Positions 1 to 7,917 of a stretch of 18,630 nucleotides of DNA are shown here, piece by piece. The stretch comes from Bacillota bacterium. GTDB taxonomy: Bacteria > Bacillota > Clostridia > Christensenellales > Aristaeellaceae. The stretch lies in contig JAEWAH010000023.1 of assembly GCA_023391725.1 (NCBI GenBank), forward strand, positions 1-18,630, read 5' to 3'. The position numbers and the translations under genes were made by a program. A model generated the notes under the pieces. It was not told the origin of the DNA. It saw nothing but the letters and a program-made list of their open reading frames with translations, and searched no databases. Every line of letters starts with the position of its first letter. Position 1 is the first letter of the stretch.

Positions 1-1232
1 GGGACATGCTGATGGCAGCCCTGCTGGAGCTTGTACCCGAGCCCGATCCGTTTATCAGCCGGATGAACGGCCTTGGTATCCCTGGTGTGGTTATTTCGCG
101 GGAGGCCTCCGTCAAGTGCGGTATCACCGGCACGCACGTTTCCGTTTGGGTGAAGGGCGAAGAAGAAGAAAGCCTCGATGTGCATCCACACAGCCACCAG
201 CACGGCCACGAGCACGTCCATAACCATGATCATGACCATGGCCCGGCGGCAGAGCACGTGCATTCCCATGCGGATCTTACAGACATTGCTTCCATCATCC
301 GCGGCCTGCCCGTTTCGGAAACAGTGAAGAAAAATGCCCTGGCGGTGTATCGTCTTTTAGCCCAGGCGGAGGCCCACGTTCACGGAAGGCCCGTGGAACA
401 GGTGCATTTCCATGAAGTGGGGACCATGGACGCTATCGCCGACATCGTGGGCGTATGCCTGCTGATGGAGGAAATGGCCCCGGACCGGGTGGTGGTCTCC
501 CCCATCCATGTGGGCAGCGGGCAGGTGCGATGCTCCCATGGGATCCTGCCGGTGCCTGCCCCGGCCACCGCGCATATTCTTAAGGGTGTTCCCAGCTACG
601 GCGGGGCCATCCGGGGAGAACTGTGCACCCCCACGGGTGCGGCGATATTGAAGCATTTCGCCACGGAATTTGGGAACATGCCCGTGATGCGGGTGCAAGC
701 CATCGGCTACGGCATGGGGAAAAAGGATTTTGAGGCCGCCAACTGCGTGCGGGTGATGCTGGGCACATCCGGGGAGCAGGGCACAGATGGACCCAATGAT
801 GAGATCGTGGAACTCAGCTGCAATCTGGACGATATGACCGGAGAAGCCCTGGGATATGCCCAGCAGCAGCTTTTGGAGATGGGCGCGCTGGATGTGTTCG
901 TGGTCCCGATCCAGATGAAAAAAAGCAGGCCAGGGCAGCTTTTATCCTGCCTTTGCAAATCCCAGGACGCGGACTGTCTGGCCAGCGCCATGCTTAAGCA
1001 TACCACCAGCTTTGGCGTGCGGCGGCAGAGCTTTTCCCGCTATATGCTAAACCGGCATATGGAAACGGCGGATACGGCCTTGGGCCCCGTGCGGATCAAG
1101 AAAGGCAGCGGGTATGGGGCCGAAAAGATGAAATACGAATACGAGGATGTGGCCGCCCTTGCAAGGCGGCTGGGGATCCCCATAAGCGAAGTATACACGC
1201 TTCTTCAAAAAGAAACGTCCTCTGCCAAGTAG
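1..1232 (+). CDS. larC: Nickel pincer cofactor biosynthesis protein LarC (5' end cut by window)
   Basis: LarC inserts nickel into the pyridinium-dithio-mononucleotide precursor in a CTP-dependent step, giving the nickel-pincer cofactor used by LarA-type racemases. The frame is open to the window edge. The first residues read G-D-M-L-M-A-A-L, which matches the end of the usual N-terminal SGISGDM motif, so about 15 residues lie outside and the ATG at 6 is internal. Counting from that ATG, residues 60-88 hold 13 histidines, mostly in alternating His-X, a likely metal-storage loop. The conserved HFHEVGTMDAIADIVG, CTPTGAAIL and IGYGMGKKDF stretches follow. In some lactobacilli LarC is made by a programmed frameshift across larC1/larC2; here it is one uninterrupted frame. 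No larA, larB or larE is in the window. A strong terminator follows directly, so the gene ends its transcription unit. The family call is firm. Confidence 0.93.
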   Translation, partial: DMLMAALLELVPEPDPFISRMNGLGIPGVVISREASVKCGITGTHVSVWVKGEEEESLDVHPHSHQHGHEHVHNHDHDHGPAAEHVHSHADLTDIASIIRGLPVSETVKKNALAVYRLLAQAEAHVHGRPVEQVHFHEVGTMDAIADIVGVCLLMEEMAPDRVVVSPIHVGSGQVRCSHGILPVPAPATAHILKGVPSYGGAIRGELCTPTGAAILKHFATEFGNMPVMRVQAIGYGMGKKDFEAANCVRVMLGTSGEQGTDGPNDEIVELSCNLDDMTGEALGYAQQQLLEMGALDVFVVPIQMKKSRPGQLLSCLCKSQDADCLASAMLKHTTSFGVRRQSFSRYMLNRHMETADTALGPVRIKKGSGYGAEKMKYEYEDVAALARRLGIPISEVYTLLQKETSSAK

Positions 1233-1255
1233 TGACCGGCGTGTGAAAAACCGTA

Positions 1256-1296
1256 AGAGAAAGCTCCTGGTATCAGGGGCTTTCTCTGCTTTTTTG
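1256..1296 (+). terminator. Rho-independent terminator after larC
   Basis: AGAGAAAGCTCCTG pairs with CAGGGGCTTTCTCT (14 bp with one G-U) around a 4-nt loop, then GCTTTTTT. It lies 24 nt after the larC stop. Confidence 0.9.
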
Positions 1297-1299
1297 GGC

Positions 1300-1330
1300 T
1301 TGACTTGAAGTTAGCTCAAAGCGGTATACT
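1300..1330 (+). promoter_or_regulatory. Promoter of the aldo/keto reductase operon
   Basis: TTGACT (1300-1305) and TATACT (1325-1330) are separated by 19 bp. This is slightly long, but both hexamers match consensus at 5 of 6 positions. It lies just past the larC terminator and 34 bp before the chosen start codon. Confidence 0.55.
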
Positions 1331-1364
1331 TGTCACAGAAACGGTGCTGGAAAGGATGAACGTC

Positions 1365-2387
1365 ATGGCGCGGATCATGATTGGAAAAACGGGCCTTACG
1401 GCCGAACAAAACGGATTTGGGGCGCTGCCGATTCAGAGGACCTCCAAAGAGGAAGCGGTGCGCATCCTTCGCAAGGCTTATGAGGGCGGCATGGATTTTT
1501 TTGATACCGCCCGGGGTTATACCGACAGTGAGGAGAAATTGGCGGAAGCCTTTTCAGGCATGTGGAACAAGGTGGTCTTGGCCACAAAGACGCCATCTCA
1601 AACTGCGGAGGGGTTCTGGAAAGATCTTGACACGAGCCTTCACACCTTAAAAACCGACCATATCGATATCTATCAATTCCATAACCCCGCCTTCTGTCCC
1701 CGACCCGGGGATGAAAACGGGCTGTACGACGCCGCCCTGGAGGCAAAGCGCCAGGGAAAGATCCGATTCATCGGCATCACCAATCACCGGCTGAATATTG
1801 CCATGGAAGCTGTGGAATCGGGGCTGTACGACACGCTCCAATTTCCTTTCAGCTATCTGTCCACAGGAAAGGATATTGATCTGGTCAAAAGGTGCGAAGA
1901 GCGCGGCGTGGGTTTTATCGCCATGAAGGCCCTTTCAGGAGGACTGATCACCAATTCCGCAGCGGCCAGCGCCTGGATGGCCCAGTTTCAAAACGTCATC
2001 CCCATCTGGGGCATCCAGCGGGAAAGGGAGCTGGACGAGTTCCTTTCTTATATTCATACCTCGCCAGCCTTGACAGAGGAATTGGCGGCCATCATCGAAA
2101 AGGACCGAAAGGAACTCACCGGCGATTTCTGCCGGGGGTGCGGCTATTGCAGCCCCTGCCCCCAAGGGATCGTAATCCATATGTGCGCCCGGTCGGCGCT
2201 GCTTCTTCGCCGCGCGCCCATCACCATGCTGATGTCGGACAGTGGCCGGGCGATGATGAAGAAGGTTGAGGATTGCGTGGACTGCGGCCAATGTATCAAA
2301 AAATGCCCTTATGGCCTGAACCCGCCTGCGCTGCTCAAAAAGAATTATCAGGATTTTCAGGAAGTGCTGGCCGGTAAGCCGCTGTAA
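1365..2387 (+). CDS. Aldo/keto reductase with C-terminal [4Fe-4S] ferredoxin domain
   Basis: This is a 340-residue NAD(P)H-type aldo/keto reductase fused to an iron-sulfur tail; the substrate is unknown. The start is placed at ATG 1365 because GGAAAGG at 1349-1355 sits 9 nt upstream and the protein then opens with the family-typical IGKTGL. ATG 1356 and the longer TTG frame at 1305 are less likely, since the latter begins inside the promoter. The barrel carries the full catalytic tetrad Asp47, Tyr52 (DTARGY), Lys75 and His106 (QFHNP). The C-terminal part has two cysteine groups: CxxCxxCxxCP at 256-265 and CxxCxxCxxxCP at 304-314, as expected for two [4Fe-4S] clusters. Such fused reductases are common in anaerobes and are thought to exchange electrons with ferredoxin-like partners. 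It leads a three-gene run with 28- and 20-nt gaps. Confidence 0.9.
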   Translation: MARIMIGKTGLTAEQNGFGALPIQRTSKEEAVRILRKAYEGGMDFFDTARGYTDSEEKLAEAFSGMWNKVVLATKTPSQTAEGFWKDLDTSLHTLKTDHIDIYQFHNPAFCPRPGDENGLYDAALEAKRQGKIRFIGITNHRLNIAMEAVESGLYDTLQFPFSYLSTGKDIDLVKRCEERGVGFIAMKALSGGLITNSAAASAWMAQFQNVIPIWGIQRERELDEFLSYIHTSPALTEELAAIIEKDRKELTGDFCRGCGYCSPCPQGIVIHMCARSALLLRRAPITMLMSDSGRAMMKKVEDCVDCGQCIKKCPYGLNPPALLKKNYQDFQEVLAGKPL

Positions 2388-2415
2388 TACACTGCTTTGA
2401 GCGGGGGAGGCGCGC

Positions 2416-2949
2416 ATGAGAAAGATTCTTGTCGCAATGGATGACCCGCGCTTGCAGTCTCTTGCGGAAGCCGTTGGGCGGCAAAACCACAGGACGCTTG
2501 TCTTGTGGACCGCCGATTGCGCCCAGCGTGTGCTTGCCCTGTATGAGCAGCGTCGCCCCGGGGACATGCGCCCCCGGGAGGCACTCCAGGCGGCAAGGGC
2601 CTGGGCCCGGGGCGAGATCAAGATGCCTCTGGCCAGGCGGGCAGCACTTGCTTCTCACCGCGCCGCGACAGAAGTCGATCCTTCCGACATGATCGCCTGC
2701 GCGGCGGCCCGGGCCATGGGGCACGTGGTGGGGACCGTCCATGTGCCCACCCACGCCATGGGCTTCGTGCTCTATGCCCTTACCGCCTTCCTTAGGACTG
2801 CGGGGTATCCCGAACACGAAGATGAAGTCATCCTAAAAGAATGCCAATGGCTTATGGATCGCCTGGTATATTGGGAAGCGAACGCCGGTAAAGAAAAAGG
2901 GCCCTGGGCCGCATTTTTATTGCGGGACAGTGCGCCTATCCGGGAATAA
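2416..2949 (+). CDS. Imm-5-like domain protein (putative immunity protein)
   Basis: This is a 177-residue soluble protein with no signal peptide or membrane segment. The stretch ADCAQRVLALYEQRRPGD, the RPREALQAARAWARGEI block (about residues 52-68), the ARRAALASHRAA helix and the AMGHVVGTVHVPTHAMG motif (about 101-117) are the signature of the family annotated as Imm-5-like or putative immunity protein. That name comes from polymorphic-toxin studies. Many members occur alone, and no toxin, nuclease or secretion gene is visible here, so an immunity role is not supported by context. The alternating small residues and paired His residues suggest an all-helical bundle. The start ATG has a GGGGGAGG ribosome binding site 8 nt upstream. 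It is probably cotranscribed with the aldo/keto reductase before it and the DJ-1 gene after it. Confidence 0.72.
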   Translation: MRKILVAMDDPRLQSLAEAVGRQNHRTLVLWTADCAQRVLALYEQRRPGDMRPREALQAARAWARGEIKMPLARRAALASHRAATEVDPSDMIACAAARAMGHVVGTVHVPTHAMGFVLYALTAFLRTAGYPEHEDEVILKECQWLMDRLVYWEANAGKEKGPWAAFLLRDSAPIRE

Positions 2950-2969
2950 AACCGTATGGGGGGAGCCGC

Positions 2970-3557
2970 ATGGTTACCGTAGGTCTGTTCCTCTTCAACG
3001 ATATGGAATTGCTGGACTTCGCGGGGCCGTATGAGGTTTTTACATGCACTTCTCTAGAGGATGACCCGCATCCTTTTCATGTTTTCAGCATCAGCGAGGA
3101 TGGTCAAGCGATCCGGACGGTGAACGGGCTTCAAATCCTGCCGGACTTCGGCTTTGATAATCATCCGGCCATCGACATCCTGATCATCCCAGGTGGCGTT
3201 GGCACCAAGGCGGAGATGGAAAAGGAAGACGTTCTTGGGTGGATAGCGAAGAACCATGAAAACACAAAGCTTACCTTGTCCGTATGCTCGGGGGCAAGGC
3301 TGCTTGGAAAACTAGGATTGCTTGACGGGCTGGAATGCACCACGCACCATGAGGTCATGGAGGATCTGCGCATCATCGCGCCAAAGACGGTCATCCTAAA
3401 GGACTTGAGGTTTACGGGCGGCGGCAGGGTGCATACTTCTGCCGGGGTATCGGCAGGCATCGACCTGTCGCTGCATATCGTGGAAAAGCTGCTGGGTCCG
3501 GATGCCGCGTCAAGCACAAAAGCCTACATGGAATACGAAGACTGGGATAAGAGCTGA
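2970..3557 (+). CDS. DJ-1/PfpI family protein (isonitrile hydratase/glutamine-amidotransferase-like fold)
   Basis: This is a 195-residue single-domain protein of the DJ-1/PfpI superfamily. The N-terminal VGLFLFNDMELLDFAGPYEVF is typical of the subgroup containing isonitrile hydratase and the sensor half of AraC-like GlxA regulators. The nucleophile elbow is SVCSGARLLGKLGLLDG, with Cys106 as the reactive cysteine and Asp16 in the position of the conserved acidic partner. There is no C-terminal AraC helix-turn-helix, so it is the stand-alone form. The substrate is unknown; stress protection, glyoxalase III-like or hydratase activities are all known in the superfamily. A GGGGGGAG ribosome binding site precedes the ATG. 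Its stop codon abuts the stop of the opposing helicase remnant with no base between, and no terminator hairpin is visible at this convergent junction. Confidence 0.85.
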   Translation: MVTVGLFLFNDMELLDFAGPYEVFTCTSLEDDPHPFHVFSISEDGQAIRTVNGLQILPDFGFDNHPAIDILIIPGGVGTKAEMEKEDVLGWIAKNHENTKLTLSVCSGARLLGKLGLLDGLECTTHHEVMEDLRIIAPKTVILKDLRFTGGGRVHTSAGVSAGIDLSLHIVEKLLGPDAASSTKAYMEYEDWDKS

Positions 3558-4400
3558 TCATCCCTCCAGAAAGCTAAATTGAAAGGCTGTGGCTTGCTTG
3601 CGCAGGAGCGCCTGACCGGGAGCCAGGCATTCCGAGGGAAGGCCGCTTAAGAAGGGGGAGGGCTCCCCGTAGGTCAGAAGGATCAATTCTTCCTGCGCCC
3701 TGGTCATGGCCACATAGAAAAGGCGGCGTTCCTCGTCAAGATTGCATTCGCCCTTTCGGTTCTCAAAGGGGATCAGGCCTTCCGCCACGCCACACAGGAA
3801 CACGACGGGAAATTCAAGGCCCTTGGCTCCGTGGATGGTCATCAGGGAGACGGCGTCTGCCGCATAGCACCGCCCGCCGCTGCGCACCACATCGCCTTCC
3901 TGCCCCAGTGCCAAAGCCGTCAGCAGATCCTCCATCGTGTCATACATCACGGCTGTATTCAGTAAAGGTTCCAGGTCCTTGCTCTGCGCAGGGCCGTTTT
4001 CTTTTGCCCAGGATTCCAGCAGCTCCACAGGCTTGCCGCCAGAGACGAGCGGCGCGTATTTGATAGCCTGCTCCATCCATTTTCCTAGGCCGTCTCGAAG
4101 CTCCTTTTGCTTTTCTATAAGGTCATTCAAGGTGGGCAGTGATCTTTCCAGCCCTGCGTACTCTTCCGTCAGCCTCCCGACTTCTTTGAGAGAAAGGCCC
4201 GCGTCCCGAAGGCATGATCCAAGGGAAGCAAGATCCCAGGGGTTCAACAGATCCCGGAAAAACGCGGCCGCGCGGCGGGCCAGGGGCGATAGCAGAAAAT
4301 CCTCCCGCCCCACCACCCGGTAAGGGATATCCACCGCCCAAAGGCAGTGCTCCAGCGCTCGGGCCTGGCGGTTGGTGCGGTACTAAAGGGCTATATCGGA
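3558..4400 (-). pseudogene. UvrD/PcrA-type helicase C-terminal remnant
   Basis: Only the last third of a superfamily 1 DNA helicase remains. Reading on the minus strand, the frame gives S-D-I-A-L-stop-Y-R-T-N-R-Q-A-R-A-L-E-H, i.e. the motif IV region (xLYRTNxQxRxLE) with a TAG (4383-4385) where a leucine is expected; one T-to-A change from TTG would create it. Downstream are motif V (VSLMTIHGAKGLEFPVVFL) and motif VI (DEERRLFYVAMTRA). Motifs I, Ia, II and III, including the ATP-binding Walker A, are absent. The sequence passes straight from the EndoQ-like gene's linker into motif IV. The frame is also offset by one from that gene, and a TGA closes it at 4440-4442. Translation could in principle restart at GTG 4334 (258 residues), but no good ribosome binding site is obvious and the product could not hydrolyse ATP. 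Best read as decay of an EndoQ-UvrD fusion. Confidence 0.75.
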
Positions 4401-5776
4401 AAGGATGCTTCTGGCGTCCTTTCTTGGGTGGGTTCCTCCTCAGGGAGGGAGGAGGGGGGTTCCGGGCTGTCCTCTGGAGAAGATGCAGGGACCTCTTCCG
4501 CAGGGATAAAGGTCAATTGGCTTCCCAACAGCTCCGCCTCACCCTTGTCGAAAAGTTTGACCTTGCCGTATTCCCCATCAAATCCGGGGCTGACTTCCAC
4601 GAGCCCCGCCCGCAGCCTGCGGATGCCCTCGGCCACCAGGGCTCCCGCGTGGCGCTGGATATCTGGAAGGGGTGCTTCCCGCAGGATAAAAAGCTCCGGG
4701 CCCAGGGTATGGATCAGCTCGTCATAGATTTTGCACACCTTCACGCTGGCGGGAGAGACCCCCGCGGAGGACGCGATCACTTCCGGTAACGGAACTATTC
4801 TTTCAAACCGCTTGGCGGCATCAGGCGTAAAGCCTTCCTCCCGGTCCGCCAGCTCTTCCACCCGGCTTAGCACCCCCACAGTGACCTTCCCGCCGCACAC
4901 GGGGCAGAGCCCCCCGGCAGCCAAGGTATCCGTTGGCCTTTGGCATACCTTGCAATTTCGGTGCCCGTCCCAATGGTATTTTCCCTCCTCGGGGAAAAAC
5001 TCGATGGTGCCAGCAAATCCGCGCTCCTCCCAGCCAGCCAGCGCGGCCGCGATATGCGGGTAGGAAAGCTCCGTATCAAAAAGATTCGCTTCCCTGGCCA
5101 GGTTTCCGGGTGAATGGGCGTCGGAGTTGGAGACCAAGGTAAAGCGGTCCAGCATGGAAAGCCGCCAGTTCATGGGCGGATCGGAGGAAAGCCCCGTCTC
5201 CAGGGCGTGGATATGGCCCGTTAAGTCCTCAAAGCATTCTTCGATACGGTCAAACCCCGAATACGCCCCGAACAGGGAAAAGTGAGGCGTCCAGATATGG
5301 GCGGGGATAAAAATGGCCTGGGGGCAGGTCTCCAGTGTGATCTCCAGCAGGTCGCGGCTGTCCAGCCCCAGGATGGGCCGGCCATCGGAATGCAGGTTGC
5401 CGATGGCCTCCAGCCTGCGGGCCAGCGCGTCGCCGCACTCCAAAGAGGGCAGGACGATCACGTTGTGAACCTTGCGAACCTTCCCGTTTTTCTTGTAGAT
5501 CGAGCTGATTTCGCCCGTAACCACAAACCGGGGCGCAAGCTCCTGCCCCGGGATCTCTTCCCGGATTTGATACTCCTTTTTCAGCGCGTAAAGCCCATCC
5601 CCGGCGGGAATGAGCTTTTCCCGAAGCTCCTCCCGCCACTTTTGGTGGGTGAAGTCCCCCGTGCCGATAAGATGAAGCCCCTTGCGCCGCGCCCAAAGGT
5701 CCAGCATCTCCGGTACGCACTCGCCGCTGGTAGCCCTGGAGTATTTGGAGTGGATGTGAAGATCCGCAATAAACAT
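4391..5776 (-). CDS. EndoQ-like PHP-domain endonuclease (N-terminal half of a former helicase fusion)
   Basis: This is a PHP-superfamily metallohydrolase of the endonuclease Q group, which nicks DNA 5' of deaminated bases such as uracil, hypoxanthine and xanthine. Visible metal-site motifs are HIHS (His7, His9), GTGDFTH (Asp41), the TGEI glutamate (Glu89), PAHIW (His160) and SNSDAHS (Asp219, His221). A zinc finger CxxC...CPVC (Cys275, 278, 291, 294) and a helix-hairpin-helix-like stretch (about 330-360) follow, as in known EndoQ proteins. Stand-alone members have about 400 residues; this one has 461 because of a Pro/Glu/Ser-rich tail (about 430-461). That tail looks like an interdomain linker and ends at a TAG overlapping the helicase remnant. 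GGGAG lies 7 nt before the ATG. It is cotranscribed with the VOC gene 41 bp upstream. The EndoQ half appears intact, so it may still work alone. Confidence 0.85.
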   Translation of the reverse strand: MFIADLHIHSKYSRATSGECVPEMLDLWARRKGLHLIGTGDFTHQKWREELREKLIPAGDGLYALKKEYQIREEIPGQELAPRFVVTGEISSIYKKNGKVRKVHNVIVLPSLECGDALARRLEAIGNLHSDGRPILGLDSRDLLEITLETCPQAIFIPAHIWTPHFSLFGAYSGFDRIEECFEDLTGHIHALETGLSSDPPMNWRLSMLDRFTLVSNSDAHSPGNLAREANLFDTELSYPHIAAALAGWEERGFAGTIEFFPEEGKYHWDGHRNCKVCQRPTDTLAAGGLCPVCGGKVTVGVLSRVEELADREEGFTPDAAKRFERIVPLPEVIASSAGVSPASVKVCKIYDELIHTLGPELFILREAPLPDIQRHAGALVAEGIRRLRAGLVEVSPGFDGEYGKVKLFDKGEAELLGSQLTFIPAEEVPASSPEDSPEPPSSLPEEEPTQERTPEASFPI

Positions 5777-5817
5777 GGTCTTGCTCCCGAACTCTTTTGA
5801 AACTGCGTCCTCGGCCT

Positions 5818-6180
5818 TTACTTTATGTTCTGCACAAACTGGATTTTGAGTCCATTGGGATCCAGCACGTTGAAGAACCGAACATGGGGATTGGGTTGGA
5901 AGGGCCCGCTGTGTACGGGAATGCCCCTTTCTCCCACGAAAGCCAGCTTGTCATCCAGAGAAGTAACCTCAAAGCCCAGGGAAATATCTGCACCGATATC
6001 CGGCTTCTTTCCCTGTCCATCGCAAATCAGTTCCACCTGGGCGCCTTCCCCGTCCAGAAAGGCGATTTCCATGGTGGGCGGGCCAAAGCGCCTGGCCAGT
6101 TTCAGCCCCACGATCTCCTGATAGAATTTCAAGGATTCTTCCAAATTGCGCACATGGATGGTGCACCAGCAAAATTTCAT
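5818..6180 (-). CDS. VOC (glyoxalase/bleomycin-resistance) superfamily protein
   Basis: This is a 120-residue vicinal-oxygen-chelate protein with the two-module beta-alpha-beta-beta-beta layout. The opening TIHVRNLEESLKFYQEIVGLKL is the glyoxalase I/lactoylglutathione lyase-like start, with His8 as first metal ligand; QVELIC supplies a central glutamate. The end, VLDPNGLKIQFVQ, has glutamine where glyoxalase I has its last glutamate ligand (usual DPDGYxIEL). Glyoxalase I activity is therefore doubtful, and a dioxygenase, binding or resistance role is possible. The ribosome binding site GGGAGGG lies 7 nt before the ATG. It is the first gene of the unit running into the EndoQ-like gene, from a near-consensus promoter at 6213-6241. 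Its role beside a DNA repair gene is unclear. Confidence 0.8.
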   Translation of the reverse strand: MKFCWCTIHVRNLEESLKFYQEIVGLKLARRFGPPTMEIAFLDGEGAQVELICDGQGKKPDIGADISLGFEVTSLDDKLAFVGERGIPVHSGPFQPNPHVRFFNVLDPNGLKIQFVQNIK

Positions 6181-6204
6181 CCTAATCCCTCCCGCTATTT
6201 TTCG

Positions 6205-6241
6205 ATAATGGCATTATAGGCGCGGCGGCGGGATTTTTCAA
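6205..6241 (-). promoter_or_regulatory. Promoter of VOC-EndoQ unit with small palindrome on the -10
   Basis: On the minus strand TTGAAA (6236-6241) and TATAAT (6213-6218) are exactly 17 bp apart. ATAATG-G-CATTAT (6205-6217) is a 6-bp inverted repeat over the -10 box, a possible operator. Confidence 0.8.
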
Positions 6242-6549
6242 CAGCGCGCTCCGGACAGGCCCCCACTCATGCGAAACTGTCGATTTTTCCTTTTCCCTGT
6301 GGTAAGATGGATGCAGCAAAAAGCCGGGTCGGAGCGGCCGGCCCGGCGGAACGCGTATTCACTTTCTGGCGAAGGATGACCGCTGTCCCATCACACAGTT
6401 GGATCAGAGCTTCACCTTTGTCCTGCGTCGTAAGAATGAGGTTTGGTTTAGAGACCCCCTCGCTTCATCGTATTCCATCCCTCCGGATCTGTGCTATAAA
6501 CCGGGATGGGGACATCCAAAAATCCGGCGAAAACAAAGGAGACGATCGT
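6242..6549 (+). other. Leader region of the glycerol-1-phosphate dehydrogenase gene
   Basis: These 308 bp hold no recognised gene. A 10-bp GC-rich hairpin (6323-6332 with 6338-6347, one G-U, 5-nt loop) has no T-run, so it is not a standard terminator. A possible extended -10, TGCTATAAA, lies at 6492-6500 with no good -35. One forward frame (6306-6573) is open for 89 codons without a usable ATG; from about 6351 its residues look protein-like, and it runs out of frame into the dehydrogenase start, so it may be a gene relic or chance. Confidence 0.4.
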
Positions 6550-7917
6550 ATGCCAGTTACCATCGGCTATGAGGCAAACGGAAAATTGCGCCTTAAGGGG
6601 CTTTCCTGCTCCTGCCCGCTTGATCACCACACCCCCGCCCAGGATATTTACGTGGGGACGGACCTTATCAAAAATGTCCCGGATTATATAAAAGCCCGGG
6701 GCCTTGGCAGCCATTGCGTGCTGGTGGCGGACAACAACACGTATGAGATTGCGGGGCGTGCGGTGGAGCAGGCACTTACCGCCGCAGGCTTTGACGTAAT
6801 CCCCTGCGTGATCAAACGGGAGCACGCCATGGAGCCCGACGAATCGGCCTGCGGCGAGGTTTTACTGTCTATCCAGCCGGAGACGGAATTTTTAATCAGC
6901 GTGGGGTCCGGGTCCATCACCGATACTACGCGCATCAACGCCACCAGAACAAAGCTCCCCTTCGTGTGTGTGGGCACTGCCCCTTCCATGGACGGCTACA
7001 CCTCCGTCGTCGCGCCGCTGATGCTGCGCGGCGTCAAGATCCATAGGGCTGGAGTGTGCCCGGAGATCATCGTGTGCGACCTGGATATCCTGCGCACCGC
7101 GCCTTTATCAATGGTGTGTTCCGGCGTGGGGGATGTACTGGGCAAGTACATCGCAAAAGCGGACTGGCTGATTGGCAGCGTCATCAACGACGAGACCTAC
7201 TGCCCGGTGTGCGGTGAGATCGTGACCGACGCGGTGAACAAGCTGGTGGACAATGTGGGGGAGATCAAGAAAAGGAGCGAAAAGGGCATTCGCATCCTTA
7301 TCGAGGCGCTGCTGCTGGCCGGGATCACTATCATGATCGTGGGGCATACCCGGGCCGTGGCCTCGGTGGAGCACAACATCGCCCATTACTGGGAGATGAT
7401 GCAGCTGATGCGGGGCAAGCGTCCCCCGTCCCACGGCGCCGCGGTGGGCGTGGCCACGCTTCTCTGCTGGCCCATTTTCCTGCGCTTTGCCGGGGAAGAC
7501 TTGAGCAAGCTTGATTTTAAGAAGATCAAGACAGGGCGCATCGGCCGGGATGAACGTATCCGCTGGATGCGCTACGCCTACGGGATCGAGGCGGGCAATA
7601 TGATCCTCAAAGAGAACCCAGGGGATTTCCTTCCTTGGGAAGAGCAGGAGCGGCGGATTATAAGGGCGCAGGAGCGGCTCCCCGAAATTCAAAAAGTGAT
7701 CGCCGATCTGCCGCCTTTTGAGCGCATCTATGGAGCCATGAAAGAGCTGGGCGCGCCACTCACCCCCGAAGCGGTGGGTGTGGATGAGGAGCTTTTGCGC
7801 GTATCGATGCATTGCGCCAAGGACTACCGTACCAGGTATACTTTGTTCAAGCTTATCGACGAGTGTGGGCTGATGGGGGAATATTTGAAGGAGTACCCGT
7901 TGGGGAAGTGGGAGTGA
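6550..7917 (+). CDS. egsA: sn-Glycerol-1-phosphate dehydrogenase (AraM/EgsA family)
   Basis: This cytoplasmic enzyme reduces dihydroxyacetone phosphate to sn-glycerol-1-phosphate with NAD(P)H. It is the archaeal-type glycerophosphate enantiomer, also made by Bacillus AraM. The start at ATG 6550 is set by AAAGGAG 9 nt upstream; the frame is open further up, but that part does not resemble the family. Motifs over 455 residues: a Cys-rich N-terminus (SCSCPLDHH), the nucleotide loop GSGSITD (119-125), the diagnostic TAPSMDGYTS (143-152), and metal ligands Asp195 (SGVGDVLGK), His275 (SVEHNIAHYW) and His295 (SHG). It is longer than Bacillus AraM (about 394), mainly in the C-terminal helical part. 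No pcrB-like prenyltransferase or arabinose gene is near, so the fate of the G1P is unknown. It is probably monocistronic; a palindromic repeat spacer separates it from the aconitase gene. Confidence 0.87.
   Translation: MPVTIGYEANGKLRLKGLSCSCPLDHHTPAQDIYVGTDLIKNVPDYIKARGLGSHCVLVADNNTYEIAGRAVEQALTAAGFDVIPCVIKREHAMEPDESACGEVLLSIQPETEFLISVGSGSITDTTRINATRTKLPFVCVGTAPSMDGYTSVVAPLMLRGVKIHRAGVCPEIIVCDLDILRTAPLSMVCSGVGDVLGKYIAKADWLIGSVINDETYCPVCGEIVTDAVNKLVDNVGEIKKRSEKGIRILIEALLLAGITIMIVGHTRAVASVEHNIAHYWEMMQLMRGKRPPSHGAAVGVATLLCWPIFLRFAGEDLSKLDFKKIKTGRIGRDERIRWMRYAYGIEAGNMILKENPGDFLPWEEQERRIIRAQERLPEIQKVIADLPPFERIYGAMKELGAPLTPEAVGVDEELLRVSMHCAKDYRTRYTLFKLIDECGLMGEYLKEYPLGKWE

Noticed and set aside
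4391..4800. Programmed frameshift or recoding joining EndoQ-like and helicase frames
   Set aside because: The helicase ATP-binding half is absent and both frames contain stops at the junction, so recoding could not give a working fusion; no slippery site or stimulatory hairpin was evident.
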